Origin: an uncultured Eubacteriales bacterium
Lineage (GTDB): Bacteria > Bacillota > Clostridia > Oscillospirales > Oscillospiraceae
Assembly: GCA_900549705.1 (NCBI GenBank)
Contig: URPI01000022.1
Coordinates: 1-21,707, forward strand
Direction of reading: 5' to 3'
Length of the DNA: 21,707 nucleotides
Position numbers and translations under genes: made by a program. Shown here one piece after another: positions 6,473 through 14,091 of the stretch. How positions within the stretch are numbered: position 1 is the first letter of the stretch; each line of letters opens with the position of its first letter. Under the pieces are notes generated by a model. The model was not told where the DNA came from and ran no database searches. It saw nothing but the letters and a program-made list of their open reading frames with translations.

Positions 6473-9052
6473 TTATGCTATCAAATCGCATTCCTGCAAC
6501 ACTTTTTTCAGCTTGTCCAAGCTGATGGGTTTTGATATATGGTCGTTCATTCCCGCATTTCGATTTTCTTGAATGTCCTCCTGCAACGTATTAGCGGACA
6601 TTGCCATAATCAATACAGATTTGGCATCCGGGCGATTCATGGCACGAATGGCGCGGGTTGCTTCCCGTCCGCCCATCTCCGGCATCATAATATCCATTAG
6701 AATCAAATCAAACTGACCGGGGGCAGCGGCTGCAAAAATATCAACTGCCTCTTTTCCGTTCCATGCCTTTGTGACCTTTGCACCCAACTCCGTGAGAATG
6801 CACTCCGCAACTTCCATATTCAGTGCATTATCCTCCACCAGAAGGACATTTCTTTTGTTCAATGTTGTGTCCGCCTTCTGTTCCGGCAGGGATAGCACCG
6901 CTTCCTGCTGTCTATCAAGCTTGAAGGTCAGCTCTACCCGGAAGGTCGTTCCGACACCCTTTTTCGACTGGCAGGTTATCGTCCCGTTCATGGCATCCAC
7001 CAATTTTTTCACGATGGAAAGACCCAGGCCGATTCCCTCGTAGGTTGTACGGGCGTTGATCCGCTCCTGCGTAAACGGTTCATATAAGTGCTGCTGAAAT
7101 TCTTCGCTTATCCCAACGCCGTTGTCTTCGCACACAAACGAATAGGTGACGGAATCCTCCGTGTGGGAGATAAGCTGGGTATGAACGCGGATGTTTCCAC
7201 CAGGATTTGTGTACTTCACGGCATTTGAGGTTAAATTCATAATAATCTGACTCAAATGCCGCGGACTGCCAATCAAATGCGTAAACGGGAGCGCACCGCA
7301 GCGAACCACCTCATAGTGAATATTTTTCTCCTTTGCAAGGGGAAGCATGGTAACATTCACGCCATCCAAAAGCGCCGTCAGGTCAAAGGGCTTTTCCTCC
7401 AGGATGATTTCATTGGATTCCAAATCCCCCATGTCCAGGATGCTGTTTACCAGCTCCAGCAAAATGCGAAGCGTCATCGAAACATTCCTGCGGCAGCGCT
7501 CCAGAAGCTCAGCATTCTCCGGGTGTTTGGCCGCCATATCGATATAGCCCTGAATTCCGTTGATGGGTGTGCGGATGTCATGGCTGATGCGTCGCAAAAA
7601 ATCAGTCTTTGCGTTATTCGCAATTCTTGTTTTGTTGACCTCATTGATGATTTGCGCCTGATAGTCTGCTTCCCGCGCCTTATCCTGGTCAATATCCTGA
7701 ACCAGCGTCAGGATGTGACGCGGCTTTCCGGATTCATCAAAATCTACCGGCGTTGCAGAAACCCGGCACCATGGCGTTCGATCTCCACGAATGGCCTGGT
7801 AATCTACATAAAAGCTTTTGCGTACATCTGATAGATTTTGCCGGTTCAACGCTTCCCGAATATAGGGGATTGACATATGGGCATTGATATCCTCATGGAA
7901 CGCCGGAACGATAAATCCGTCAATAAAAAGTTTCCGCAGGGTATCATAGTCGCCGCTTTCAGGAATCGCCGCTTTCAGCCAGGGGGCAATGTATATGGTG
8001 TCGTAATGTCCCGTCTCCAGATTTACATAAAACAGTAAAAAGTAAATTGTTTGCAATGCTTTCAGCATCTGTACGGTTTCTGTCAGATTTTGGTTGCTCT
8101 GCCTCAGCTTTTCCTGATTTTCGTACAGCGCCTGATTGCGTACTGCATAATACAGAAAGCACAGCGCACAGTAGGCCGCCATCACAGCTGCCACAATTGC
8201 AATTGTAGAGGATAAAACCGCGGCTGCCGGGTAATAGATGTAGATGCTGTAGTTTTCGCAGCCGGAATGGTAGCCCCAGTAGATTTTTCCGCCTGCGGAA
8301 ACCCAATGAAGCTTTCCATCCTTTGGCGTAAGTGCAAGCTTTTCAAACAGTTCATTTTCGTTTGCCTCTGAAATGCCGAAAGTGGTATCGCTGGCAACCC
8401 TTATCATGCCGTTTTCGGCAATGAGATAATGGCCGCTGCGCTCCAGCTCCAAGCCGGACAGAAGGCTCTCCAAGTCCCCTTCCATCCTTGTAATCAGCCC
8501 AGAGGGCTGCTGATAAAAGCCAAGCAAAACTCCCGGAGCATCTTCACGGGCGAGTGCGCAGACATCATAATACTCTCCGTCTACTTTCACCCGTTCCATG
8601 TAAATTTTCTTTGGATAGGTGACAATATCCGCAAACTGGCTCCCGACAGGCGAATTCTTCCAATCTACTTCACGAAACTGGCGGGTATAGCCAGAGGCCT
8701 CCAAAACCCCATTTTCATTCAGCAGCGCAATACCGCTTAACCGCAGATTGTCTACATATGCTTCCAAATAGTCATCTGTTGCAAGTGACGGGGCACGCTT
8801 GAGGTCTTCGCTGAGAATCAGCATCATATCACTGAGCCGGTACAGACTCTTGGTACGGTCTGCCGCCACCAAGCGATTGAAGCTGATGCATTGCTGCTTT
8901 AACGACTGCATGGTGTTGCTTGCCAACTGTGCCGCTCTGTGTACTTCGGCATAGGCAGCAAGCGTCCCCGACGCAACCAGCAGGATCAGCGCCGCACCCA
9001 GCACTCTTTTCAACGTAATAAAGCAATTGCGCCTTGAAGTGCGTTTATTCAC
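6473..9052 (-). CDS. Membrane hybrid sensor histidine kinase with PAS and receiver domains
   Basis: This protein of about 859 residues has one membrane segment near 14-35, an extracytoplasmic sensor of roughly 240 residues (Cache-like, around SGIALLNENGVLEASG), and a second membrane segment near 277-303. A PAS-like region follows (about 320-455), then HisKA with His491 in RISHDIRTP. The HATPase domain has N-box NLTSNAVKY, G1 DNGVGI and G2 GIGLGLS. A C-terminal receiver carries Asp787 in LILMDIMMPEMGG and the conserved Lys in HISKP. No HPt domain or DNA-binding regulator is visible, so the output partner lies elsewhere. Start choice: GTG at 9052 has GGAGG eight bases upstream, whereas TTG at 9058 is only two bases from it. 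The start overlaps the end of the solute-binding gene (GTGAATAA), implying coupled translation and joint function. Confidence 0.93.
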   Translation of the reverse strand: MNKRTSRRNCFITLKRVLGAALILLVASGTLAAYAEVHRAAQLASNTMQSLKQQCISFNRLVAADRTKSLYRLSDMMLILSEDLKRAPSLATDDYLEAYVDNLRLSGIALLNENGVLEASGYTRQFREVDWKNSPVGSQFADIVTYPKKIYMERVKVDGEYYDVCALAREDAPGVLLGFYQQPSGLITRMEGDLESLLSGLELERSGHYLIAENGMIRVASDTTFGISEANENELFEKLALTPKDGKLHWVSAGGKIYWGYHSGCENYSIYIYYPAAAVLSSTIAIVAAVMAAYCALCFLYYAVRNQALYENQEKLRQSNQNLTETVQMLKALQTIYFLLFYVNLETGHYDTIYIAPWLKAAIPESGDYDTLRKLFIDGFIVPAFHEDINAHMSIPYIREALNRQNLSDVRKSFYVDYQAIRGDRTPWCRVSATPVDFDESGKPRHILTLVQDIDQDKAREADYQAQIINEVNKTRIANNAKTDFLRRISHDIRTPINGIQGYIDMAAKHPENAELLERCRRNVSMTLRILLELVNSILDMGDLESNEIILEEKPFDLTALLDGVNVTMLPLAKEKNIHYEVVRCGALPFTHLIGSPRHLSQIIMNLTSNAVKYTNPGGNIRVHTQLISHTEDSVTYSFVCEDNGVGISEEFQQHLYEPFTQERINARTTYEGIGLGLSIVKKLVDAMNGTITCQSKKGVGTTFRVELTFKLDRQQEAVLSLPEQKADTTLNKRNVLLVEDNALNMEVAECILTELGAKVTKAWNGKEAVDIFAAAAPGQFDLILMDIMMPEMGGREATRAIRAMNRPDAKSVLIMAMSANTLQEDIQENRNAGMNDHISKPISLDKLKKVLQECDLIA

Positions 9053-9842
9053 CGGCAAGTCCTCCCAAAGCCTTTGCGGTATCTACGCCATACCGCTTTA
9101 AGATGCTTGCGGTTGTTCCATCTGCAAGCATTTCCGACAGGGTTTCTGATAGTGCGTCCCGCACTGCCGTTTTGCTGTCCTTTAAAAACGCAATACCAAA
9201 GGTTGCGTGGCTTAACTCCTCATCAATGAAACGGTATTGCACATTTTCCTTTTGAAGTACCTTCCGCACTGTTGCAGCATAGCCTGCAATCGCATCCACA
9301 TAGCCGTTACGCAATGCGGTTGCAATCTCATCGGTTTGATTTTGGGAATAAACTTTTCCCACCTGGGGAATATTTTCACCTGTCATTTCCAGAAACAGCT
9401 TCTCTGCCTTGGAGCCAGTACGCACAGCAACACGTTTTCCCGTCAAATCACTCAGGGTGTGTATCGGGCTGTCCTCTAAAACGGCCACCACCTGACGACT
9501 GCGCATATAGGGACCAACCCATGCGTAATCATCCGGCAGCACATCCATGGTGAGGCAGCTCCACAGGCAATCAACTTCTCCGCTTTCCAATGCAGCGTCC
9601 CGCTCATTCCAGTTGATTTGCCGGAAAACCGGCACATAGCCCATGCGCGCGCAGGCCTCCTTTGCCAAATCCACATCCATTCCGGCCGGCTCCCCGTCTG
9701 CATCCGCATAATAATAGGGTTCATAATTGTTGCAGCCGATGACAAGCTGCGGAAGCGAGGCTTCTTGCTTTGCTGCACAGCCGCATATCAAAAGAAACAC
9801 GATTACCGTCATACATACGAAAATCAACGTTTTTTTAAACAT
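9045..9842 (-). CDS. Solute-binding (PBPb family 3) lipoprotein, probable sensory partner of the kinase
   Basis: This 265-residue protein starts with a lipoprotein signal (MFKKTLIFVC, hydrophobic core, ICGC with the lipidated Cys at 22). A family-3 periplasmic-binding fold follows: LVIGCNNYEPYYYADADG, GMDVDLAKEACARMGY, GKRVAVRTGSKAE and the hinge segment NGYVDAIAGYAATV. The Asp that amino-acid binders usually carry a few residues after DA (DAVVxD) is Gly here, so the ligand may not be a standard amino acid. The ATG at 9842 has GGGAG at suitable spacing; a longer reading from TTG 9875 with AAAGGAG is less likely because it would bury the signal peptide. No permease or ATPase is adjacent, and the gene overlaps the kinase by eight bases, which favours a role in sensing over transport. 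Confidence 0.9.
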   Translation of the reverse strand: MFKKTLIFVCMTVIVFLLICGCAAKQEASLPQLVIGCNNYEPYYYADADGEPAGMDVDLAKEACARMGYVPVFRQINWNERDAALESGEVDCLWSCLTMDVLPDDYAWVGPYMRSRQVVAVLEDSPIHTLSDLTGKRVAVRTGSKAEKLFLEMTGENIPQVGKVYSQNQTDEIATALRNGYVDAIAGYAATVRKVLQKENVQYRFIDEELSHATFGIAFLKDSKTAVRDALSETLSEMLADGTTASILKRYGVDTAKALGGLAGE

Positions 9843-9938
9843 ACTCGATTCTCCCGATTTCTTTATTCCATTCAATGCAGCAACTCTCCTTTGTTCTGCA
9901 GTAAAGCAGTGAGTCCTATATTCCAACCTTATTGGGTG

Positions 9939-9975
9939 AAAAAGCTGCCTGTGAAGAAGCACTTTCACAGGCAGC
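9939..9975 (-). terminator. Intrinsic terminator ending the candidate RNA, upstream of the sensor operon
   Basis: A perfect 12-bp stem (9944-9955 with 9964-9975, 8-nt loop) is followed on the minus strand by TTTTTCACCC. It lies about 100 bases upstream of the solute-binding gene start, so it either ends an independent small RNA or acts as an attenuator for the sensor operon. Confidence 0.85.
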
Positions 9976-10285
9976 ACGAAGGGGCAAAATTTCTTTAATC
10001 ACCAAAAACGATGCAACCGGCTGTTATAACTCCACAAGGAACTCTGAGCGCCATTTGGCTTTGTGTTTCTGCCTTTTGACAGGTTCACCAAGAAATCTCC
10101 GAATAGATTTTCTTTGCCTGACCAGTGAACCTTTTCCTTACCTGTGTCGTTCCAGAAGCAGGAACATACATACAGCATTCCTCCCCTTTTGGAACTTTCA
10201 CCTAGCGAAATACCGCTCACTGTCAACTCCTGCGGATTTAATCAGAGCTTCCGAACCTTATAGTTGTAAAGCAAGGGTTAAAAAC
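9939..10285 (-). ncRNA. Candidate structured non-coding RNA, about 345 nt
   Basis: The 579 bases between the solute-binding gene and the methyltransferase gene hold no convincing protein gene. On the minus strand they carry a strong promoter (10292-10320), then a stretch ending in an intrinsic terminator (9939-9975). The expected RNA starts near 10285. Internal structure includes an 8-bp stem (10081-10088 with 10125-10132) enclosing an inner AAGAAAATCT/AGATTTCTT hairpin, a GTTCC/GGAAC hairpin with 7-nt loop around 10149-10165, and an AGCG/CGCT hairpin near 10203-10216. I do not see signatures of RNase P RNA, tmRNA, 6S, SRP RNA, T-box or the common riboswitches I know. The clostridial raiA-motif RNA is a named candidate I cannot confirm. 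A weak 28-codon ORF lies inside (10085-10171). Confidence 0.55.
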
Positions 10286-10291
10286 CATTAT

Positions 10292-10320
10292 ATTATAACT
10301 GTATGTTTCATAGATTTCAA
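10292..10320 (-). promoter_or_regulatory. Strong sigma-A promoter driving the candidate RNA
   Basis: TTGAAA (10315-10320), a 17-base spacer and TATAAT (10292-10297) on the minus strand, in AT-rich surroundings. It lies about 100 bases after the methyltransferase stop and 450 bases before the next protein start, which is unusual unless the intervening transcript itself matters. Confidence 0.82.
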
Positions 10321-10421
10321 GCATTTTCCTGTCATAATCGCGGCAAGCGCACAAATTTTACATCCGTTATCCCCATGACAATTTCATCATGGATCAGCAC
10401 CGGAAGGGAAGCCTCCCCGGG

Positions 10422-11645
10422 TTATACCACCTGGAACAGATAAAATTTCAGGTAATCCGTCTCTGGGACATTCCACAGGATGGGGTGATCGGGTGCCTGC
10501 TGGCGGGCTTCAATCTGGCGAAGCTCCACCCCGGCATCCAAAGCAGCGCTGCGCAGCATCCGCACAAACTGCTCCGATGGCATAAAGTGGCTGCAAGAGG
10601 CGGTGGCGAAATAGCCGCCCCGGGGCAGCAGCCGCAGCGCCCGCATATTGATTTCCTTATAGCCCCGCTGGGCGCTGTCTACGGTCTTGCGGGACTTGGT
10701 GAAGGCAGGCGGATCCAGAATGATAAAGTCATAGGGTGCTTTTCCCTTGGCAGCCAGCTCCGGCAGCAGGTCAAAAACATCGGCAACCAGGAAATCCATC
10801 CGGTCGGTCAGCCCGTTGCGCCGGGCATTTTCCTTTGCCATCTCAATGGCAGAGGCAGAAATGTCCACCGCCGTCACGCGCTCTGCCCCACCCAGGGCGG
10901 CATTGAGGGCAAAGGATCCGGTGTGGGTAAAGCAGTCCAGCACCCGTCTGCCCTTTGCCAGCCGAGCCACCGCCAAGCGGTTGTACTTCTGGTCAAGGAA
11001 GAAGCCGGTCTTCTGACCATTTTCCACATCCACCCGGTAATAAACGCCGTTTTCGCAGATTTCCGTCACGGTATCCGGGAAAGGCTCTCCCAGGTCAAAC
11101 CAGCCCTTGTTCTGCTCCAACCCCTCCAGCTCCCGAATGGCCACATCGTTGCGCTCGAAGATACCATCAATCGTTTGACCATCCTGGCGGAGCACCTGCA
11201 CCAGCAGCGGCAGCAGCATGGGCTTGATTTTCTCCATGCCCACGGACAGGGTTTGGGTCACCAGGATGTTAGAAAACCGATCTACCGTCAGACCGGGGAA
11301 GCCATCCGCCTCGCCAAAGATAACCCGGCAGCAAGAGATGTCCCCCGCCATGACGGTTTTGCGGTAGTCCCAAGCATACTGAATGCGGCGCTGCCAGAAG
11401 GCTTCGTCAAAGCGGTCGTTGGCGTTGCGGGAAATGAGCCGCACCCGAATTTTGCTCTCACGGCTGACAAAGCCTGTGCCCAGGTACTTCCCCTTCTCGC
11501 TGACAGCATCCACCAAGCTGCCGTTTTCGCACTGTCCTTCCTCCCAGATAACCTCGTCGGCATAAATCCAGGGGTGTCCCTGCTCTACCCAGCGGGTTCC
11601 CTTGGCTGTAATTGTAAATCTTGGAAATTCACGTTCGACTTTCAT
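10422..11645 (-). CDS. rlmI: Class I SAM-dependent rRNA methyltransferase, RlmI type (23S rRNA m5C)
   Basis: This 407-residue protein has an N-terminal PUA domain (residues 1 to about 80, with HPWIYADEV), a linker domain, and a C-terminal Rossmann methyltransferase. SAM motif I is VLDCFTHTGSF (235-245), the acidic loop follows at AVDIS, motif IV is DPPAF (311-315), and the catalytic cysteine lies in SCSH (about 351). GQKTGFFLDQ (210-219) is a family hallmark. In E. coli RlmI methylates C1962 of 23S rRNA; the same reaction is inferred. The ATG overlaps the stop of the HD-GYP gene as ATGA, with AAAGGAAG upstream, so it is translated by coupling. No U-tract terminator is seen after the stop, so transcripts may read into the RNA locus at 10285. 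Confidence 0.93.
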   Translation of the reverse strand: MKVEREFPRFTITAKGTRWVEQGHPWIYADEVIWEEGQCENGSLVDAVSEKGKYLGTGFVSRESKIRVRLISRNANDRFDEAFWQRRIQYAWDYRKTVMAGDISCCRVIFGEADGFPGLTVDRFSNILVTQTLSVGMEKIKPMLLPLLVQVLRQDGQTIDGIFERNDVAIRELEGLEQNKGWFDLGEPFPDTVTEICENGVYYRVDVENGQKTGFFLDQKYNRLAVARLAKGRRVLDCFTHTGSFALNAALGGAERVTAVDISASAIEMAKENARRNGLTDRMDFLVADVFDLLPELAAKGKAPYDFIILDPPAFTKSRKTVDSAQRGYKEINMRALRLLPRGGYFATASCSHFMPSEQFVRMLRSAALDAGVELRQIEARQQAPDHPILWNVPETDYLKFYLFQVV

Positions 11646-12994
11646 TCATTGCTTCCTTTCGTCACTTCTGTTAAAGGTGAATCGTTCATCATCTCATAAA
11701 TCCGCTCCACCTGGTTTGTATCCATCAGGAACGCTTCCACCACATCCGGGTCAAAATCAACGCCGCTGCCCCGGCGGATCACATCATAGCATTTTTTCAG
11801 CGGAATGGCCTTGCGATAGCAGCGGTTGGTGGAGATGGCATCAAACACATCCGCCACCGACATGATGCGGGCACACAGGGGAATCTCCGTGCCCTTGAGG
11901 CCATCGGGATAGCCCTCACCGTTCCATTTCTCATGATGAAATCGGGCAACCTGAAAGGCCATTGTCTCATAAGCTCCATCAAACAGGTGACCGAAGGTCT
12001 CACGGATGATGTTGCCGCCCGCCACGGTATGTCCCTTCATAATTTCAAATTCTTCGTCGGTGAGTCTTTCGGGCTTCTGCAAAATGGCATCGGGCATGCC
12101 GATTTTGCCGATGTCATGCATGGGTGCGGATTGCTCCAAATGATTGATATAATCATGGGTGAGGATGGGGCGGTACTTTTTATTCTTTTTCAGATTTTGG
12201 GCAATCAATTTCACATAAGCCGAGGAACGCCGTATGTGCCCGCCAGTGCTGTCATCCTTATTTTCCACCAGAGTTGCAAAGCCCATGACCATCTCGTTCT
12301 GATAATGCTCCAGGCCGCGGATGGTGGGATTTTCCATATTCAGGTAGATGGCAAGAACAATCATCACCACGGCAATGCTGGATATGAGCATCTGGGGAAA
12401 TACAATTTGCAGTCCCAGAATCACCACAATGAAAAAGACAGTGGCAAACAGGCTCATTTTCTTCTGGGTGGGCAGCTCCCGCTGCTTTACTGCCAACAGC
12501 ACCATGGTCAGCGTCAGATGCAGCAGGATACTGAAGAAACATATATCTACTGCCCTTCCAGCGGAATAGCTGCTGACCTGTCCAGGCACAAATTTCAGTC
12601 CCGGCATCCACAAGGCCATTGCCAGCAGGATACATCCATTGAACAGGAATGCACAAATACGCTTCCACCGCCGCCTTGGAAGGCCTAGCGTCACAGAAAT
12701 CCAGTACCAGAACAGCAGCGCCATATACGTTTCATAGCAGGCAAACATACTGTAATGCAGGAAAAGATTCAATTTTCTCGGGACAAAAGCGGGCAGATTG
12801 ACGGTGCAGGCCGTAATTCCATCGAACAGCACAGCAAGATTCGCCACATTCAGGCTATAGTCAAACAGCGGGTTGAAGCCGGATTTTTTTGTCAGACGAT
12901 CCAAGGCTCTTTCTTCCCGGACGAAGACAAATTCCACATAGGCAAGAACCATGATTGCCATAATCTGAGTTTTGCACCACTGAAAAATAGCCAT
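11642..12994 (-). CDS. Membrane-anchored HD-GYP domain phosphodiesterase
   Basis: This 450-residue protein has an N-terminal membrane region (about 1-220, roughly seven hydrophobic segments, sensor-like) and a C-terminal HD-GYP domain. The metal and catalytic motifs are intact: HD at 293-294 in MHDIGKIGMPD, HHEKWNGEGYPDG (353 onward, GYP at 361-363), and the ARIMSVADVFDAI helix. HD-GYP proteins usually hydrolyse cyclic di-GMP, or related cyclic dinucleotides, to mononucleotides; the membrane part would sense an unknown cue. It is first in a two-gene unit with the rRNA methyltransferase, overlapping it by four bases, and has GGGGAG six bases before its ATG and its own extended -10 promoter. 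Confidence 0.9.
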   Translation of the reverse strand: MAIFQWCKTQIMAIMVLAYVEFVFVREERALDRLTKKSGFNPLFDYSLNVANLAVLFDGITACTVNLPAFVPRKLNLFLHYSMFACYETYMALLFWYWISVTLGLPRRRWKRICAFLFNGCILLAMALWMPGLKFVPGQVSSYSAGRAVDICFFSILLHLTLTMVLLAVKQRELPTQKKMSLFATVFFIVVILGLQIVFPQMLISSIAVVMIVLAIYLNMENPTIRGLEHYQNEMVMGFATLVENKDDSTGGHIRRSSAYVKLIAQNLKKNKKYRPILTHDYINHLEQSAPMHDIGKIGMPDAILQKPERLTDEEFEIMKGHTVAGGNIIRETFGHLFDGAYETMAFQVARFHHEKWNGEGYPDGLKGTEIPLCARIMSVADVFDAISTNRCYRKAIPLKKCYDVIRRGSGVDFDPDVVEAFLMDTNQVERIYEMMNDSPLTEVTKGSNE

Positions 12995-13032
12995 TGCCTT
13001 CTCCCCTTTCTGCCGTTTTTCAATTTCGCCTT

Positions 13033-13061
13033 ATCATACCACGTTCCGGCAAATGGCGCAA
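13033..13061 (-). promoter_or_regulatory. Promoter of the HD-GYP/rlmI unit, extended -10
   Basis: On the minus strand TTGCGC (13056-13061), a 17-base spacer and TATGAT (13033-13038) preceded by TGG, which makes an extended -10 element and compensates for the weak -35. It lies about 40 bases before the HD-GYP start. Confidence 0.7.
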
Positions 13062-13100
13062 CAGGGCAGAAAAGATTTTTCCGCTATATGATGCAAACCC

Positions 13101-13754
13101 TTAGTATTTTTTTGACAGAAAGTAGGTGTAACCGACATCCACTGCCACAAGAAGCGCCAAAATGGACATTGTCCACAAAAAACAGGCAATTCCTTTGGCG
13201 AAAAAGCACATGACGATGACGGCCAGCCCACCGACCATGAAGGAGATTCCGCCGAAGCGCTGACTTTTCTTCCAAGTGATTTCGTTTTTCATGCTCCACT
13301 GCGTGCGCAGTCCGATGGTGGAATTGATGCGGAGCTTTGGCATGATATTGCCCAGGATAATCATGGAAATACCAAGCAGGCCAAACATCAGCTGGTTCAC
13401 ATCCAGCGCCATGGAAGAAAGATTATCCACCGCCCGGAAATCCGTATACAGAAAATAAGCAGTCATAGCGTTAAACAGTGCCAGCACAGCAATGCCGGTG
13501 GTAAGACAGATCTTTTCGTTATTGCTTCCATTCTCCTCCTGTTTGGCGGAAATTTTTGCCAAACCAATCATGATAAGACCCAGCAGCACCGCCATTGCCG
13601 GAAAAATCAGGCTCTCGTACTTACTCCCCCACCGCGTCACCTGTCCGTCAAAGCCATAGTGGGCGGGAATCTGCTCCGGTAGAAAGGGCAGGGCAGCCAA
13701 AACGGCAGCCAGGGGTAAAAACATCAAAATATACAACGTAAACTTCTTTTTCAT
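13101..13754 (-). CDS. SdpI family (DUF1648) membrane protein
   Basis: This 217-residue protein has about six hydrophobic segments. Near the N-terminus is the DUF1648 signature PEQIPAHYGFDGQVTRWGSK, and in the second half the SdpI signature GNIMPKLRINSTIGLRTQW followed by TWKKSQRFGG. In Bacillus subtilis SdpI gives immunity to the SdpC peptide toxin and sequesters the repressor SdpR at the membrane. Here no SdpC-like toxin gene is nearby, so this may defend against foreign peptides or respond to membrane stress. The start overlaps the repressor stop as ATGA with GGAGG upstream, so the two proteins are made together. Confidence 0.9.
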   Translation of the reverse strand: MKKKFTLYILMFLPLAAVLAALPFLPEQIPAHYGFDGQVTRWGSKYESLIFPAMAVLLGLIMIGLAKISAKQEENGSNNEKICLTTGIAVLALFNAMTAYFLYTDFRAVDNLSSMALDVNQLMFGLLGISMIILGNIMPKLRINSTIGLRTQWSMKNEITWKKSQRFGGISFMVGGLAVIVMCFFAKGIACFLWTMSILALLVAVDVGYTYFLSKKY

Positions 13755-14020
13755 TTCAAACCTCCGCGCAAATTGTTAATCCACAAGACGGTTTCATCCA
13801 AAATTGTCAGGTTTAATTCGTAATAAATAAAGTTTTTATGGCGGGTTTCGTAAATTAAATCCGCCTTTTTCAGCTTTGACAAATGGTAGGACAGCGCCTG
13901 CGGGGTCGTCTTCAGTTCCGCCGCCAAATCCCCGGCACTGATTTTACCTTCCCGCAGTTTCAAAAGTATTTTTCGGCGGGTGTCGTCCGCCAATGCGGCT
14001 AAGACTTCATTGATTGCCAA
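13751..14020 (-). CDS. ArsR/SdpR family winged-helix repressor
   Basis: This 89-residue protein is a short ArsR-type winged-helix regulator: N-terminal LADDTRRKILLKLREGKIS, recognition region DLAAELKTTPQALSYHLSKL, then the wing ADLIYETRHKNFIYYELN. No metal-binding CxC motif is present, which fits SdpR rather than metal-sensing ArsR proteins. The start is TTG at 14020 behind GGGGGTG; no in-frame ATG precedes it with a site. It is first in the operon with the SdpI-like gene, and two related 22-bp sites flank its promoter, so autorepression is very likely. By analogy with B. subtilis, the partner membrane protein may relieve repression. Confidence 0.92.
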   Translation of the reverse strand: MAINEVLAALADDTRRKILLKLREGKISAGDLAAELKTTPQALSYHLSKLKKADLIYETRHKNFIYYELNLTILDETVLWINNLRGGLK

Positions 14021-14035
14021 GCCGTCACCCCCTAG

Positions 14036-14057
14036 TATTTCAAAGATTTCTTAAATA
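14036..14057. promoter_or_regulatory. Operator 2 of the SdpR-like repressor (downstream of -10)
   Basis: A 22-bp AT-rich imperfect inverted repeat beginning TATTTCAAA and ending TTAAATA (plus strand), covering the expected transcription start. It matches operator 1 at 17 of 22 positions in the same orientation, the two being 56 bp apart. Confidence 0.65.
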
Positions 14058-14058
14058 G

Positions 14059-14087
14059 ATTATAGTCGCGGTGCAGGTATTTGTCAA
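14059..14087 (-). promoter_or_regulatory. Consensus sigma-A promoter of the sdpRI-like operon
   Basis: TTGACA (14082-14087), 17-base spacer, TATAAT (14059-14064) on the minus strand: a perfect consensus, so strong unless repressed. It is bracketed by two similar operators. Confidence 0.93.
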
Positions 14088-14091
14088 GAAG

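Noticed and set aside
9999..10226. 75-codon minus-strand open frame in the candidate RNA region
   Set aside because: It would start at TTG without a usable ribosome binding site (the G-rich tract is one base from the next ATG) and shows no family resemblance, so a structured RNA is the better explanation.
9939..10285. RNase P RNA, tmRNA, T-box or cobalamin/lysine riboswitch at the RNA locus
   Set aside because: The hallmark segments of each, such as GAGGAAAGTCC, a CCA-ending tRNA-like 3' end, or AGGGTGGNACCGCG, are not found.
10389..11699. 436-codon plus-strand open frame opposite rlmI
   Set aside because: Antisense to a gene with intact methyltransferase motifs; translation shows no family features.
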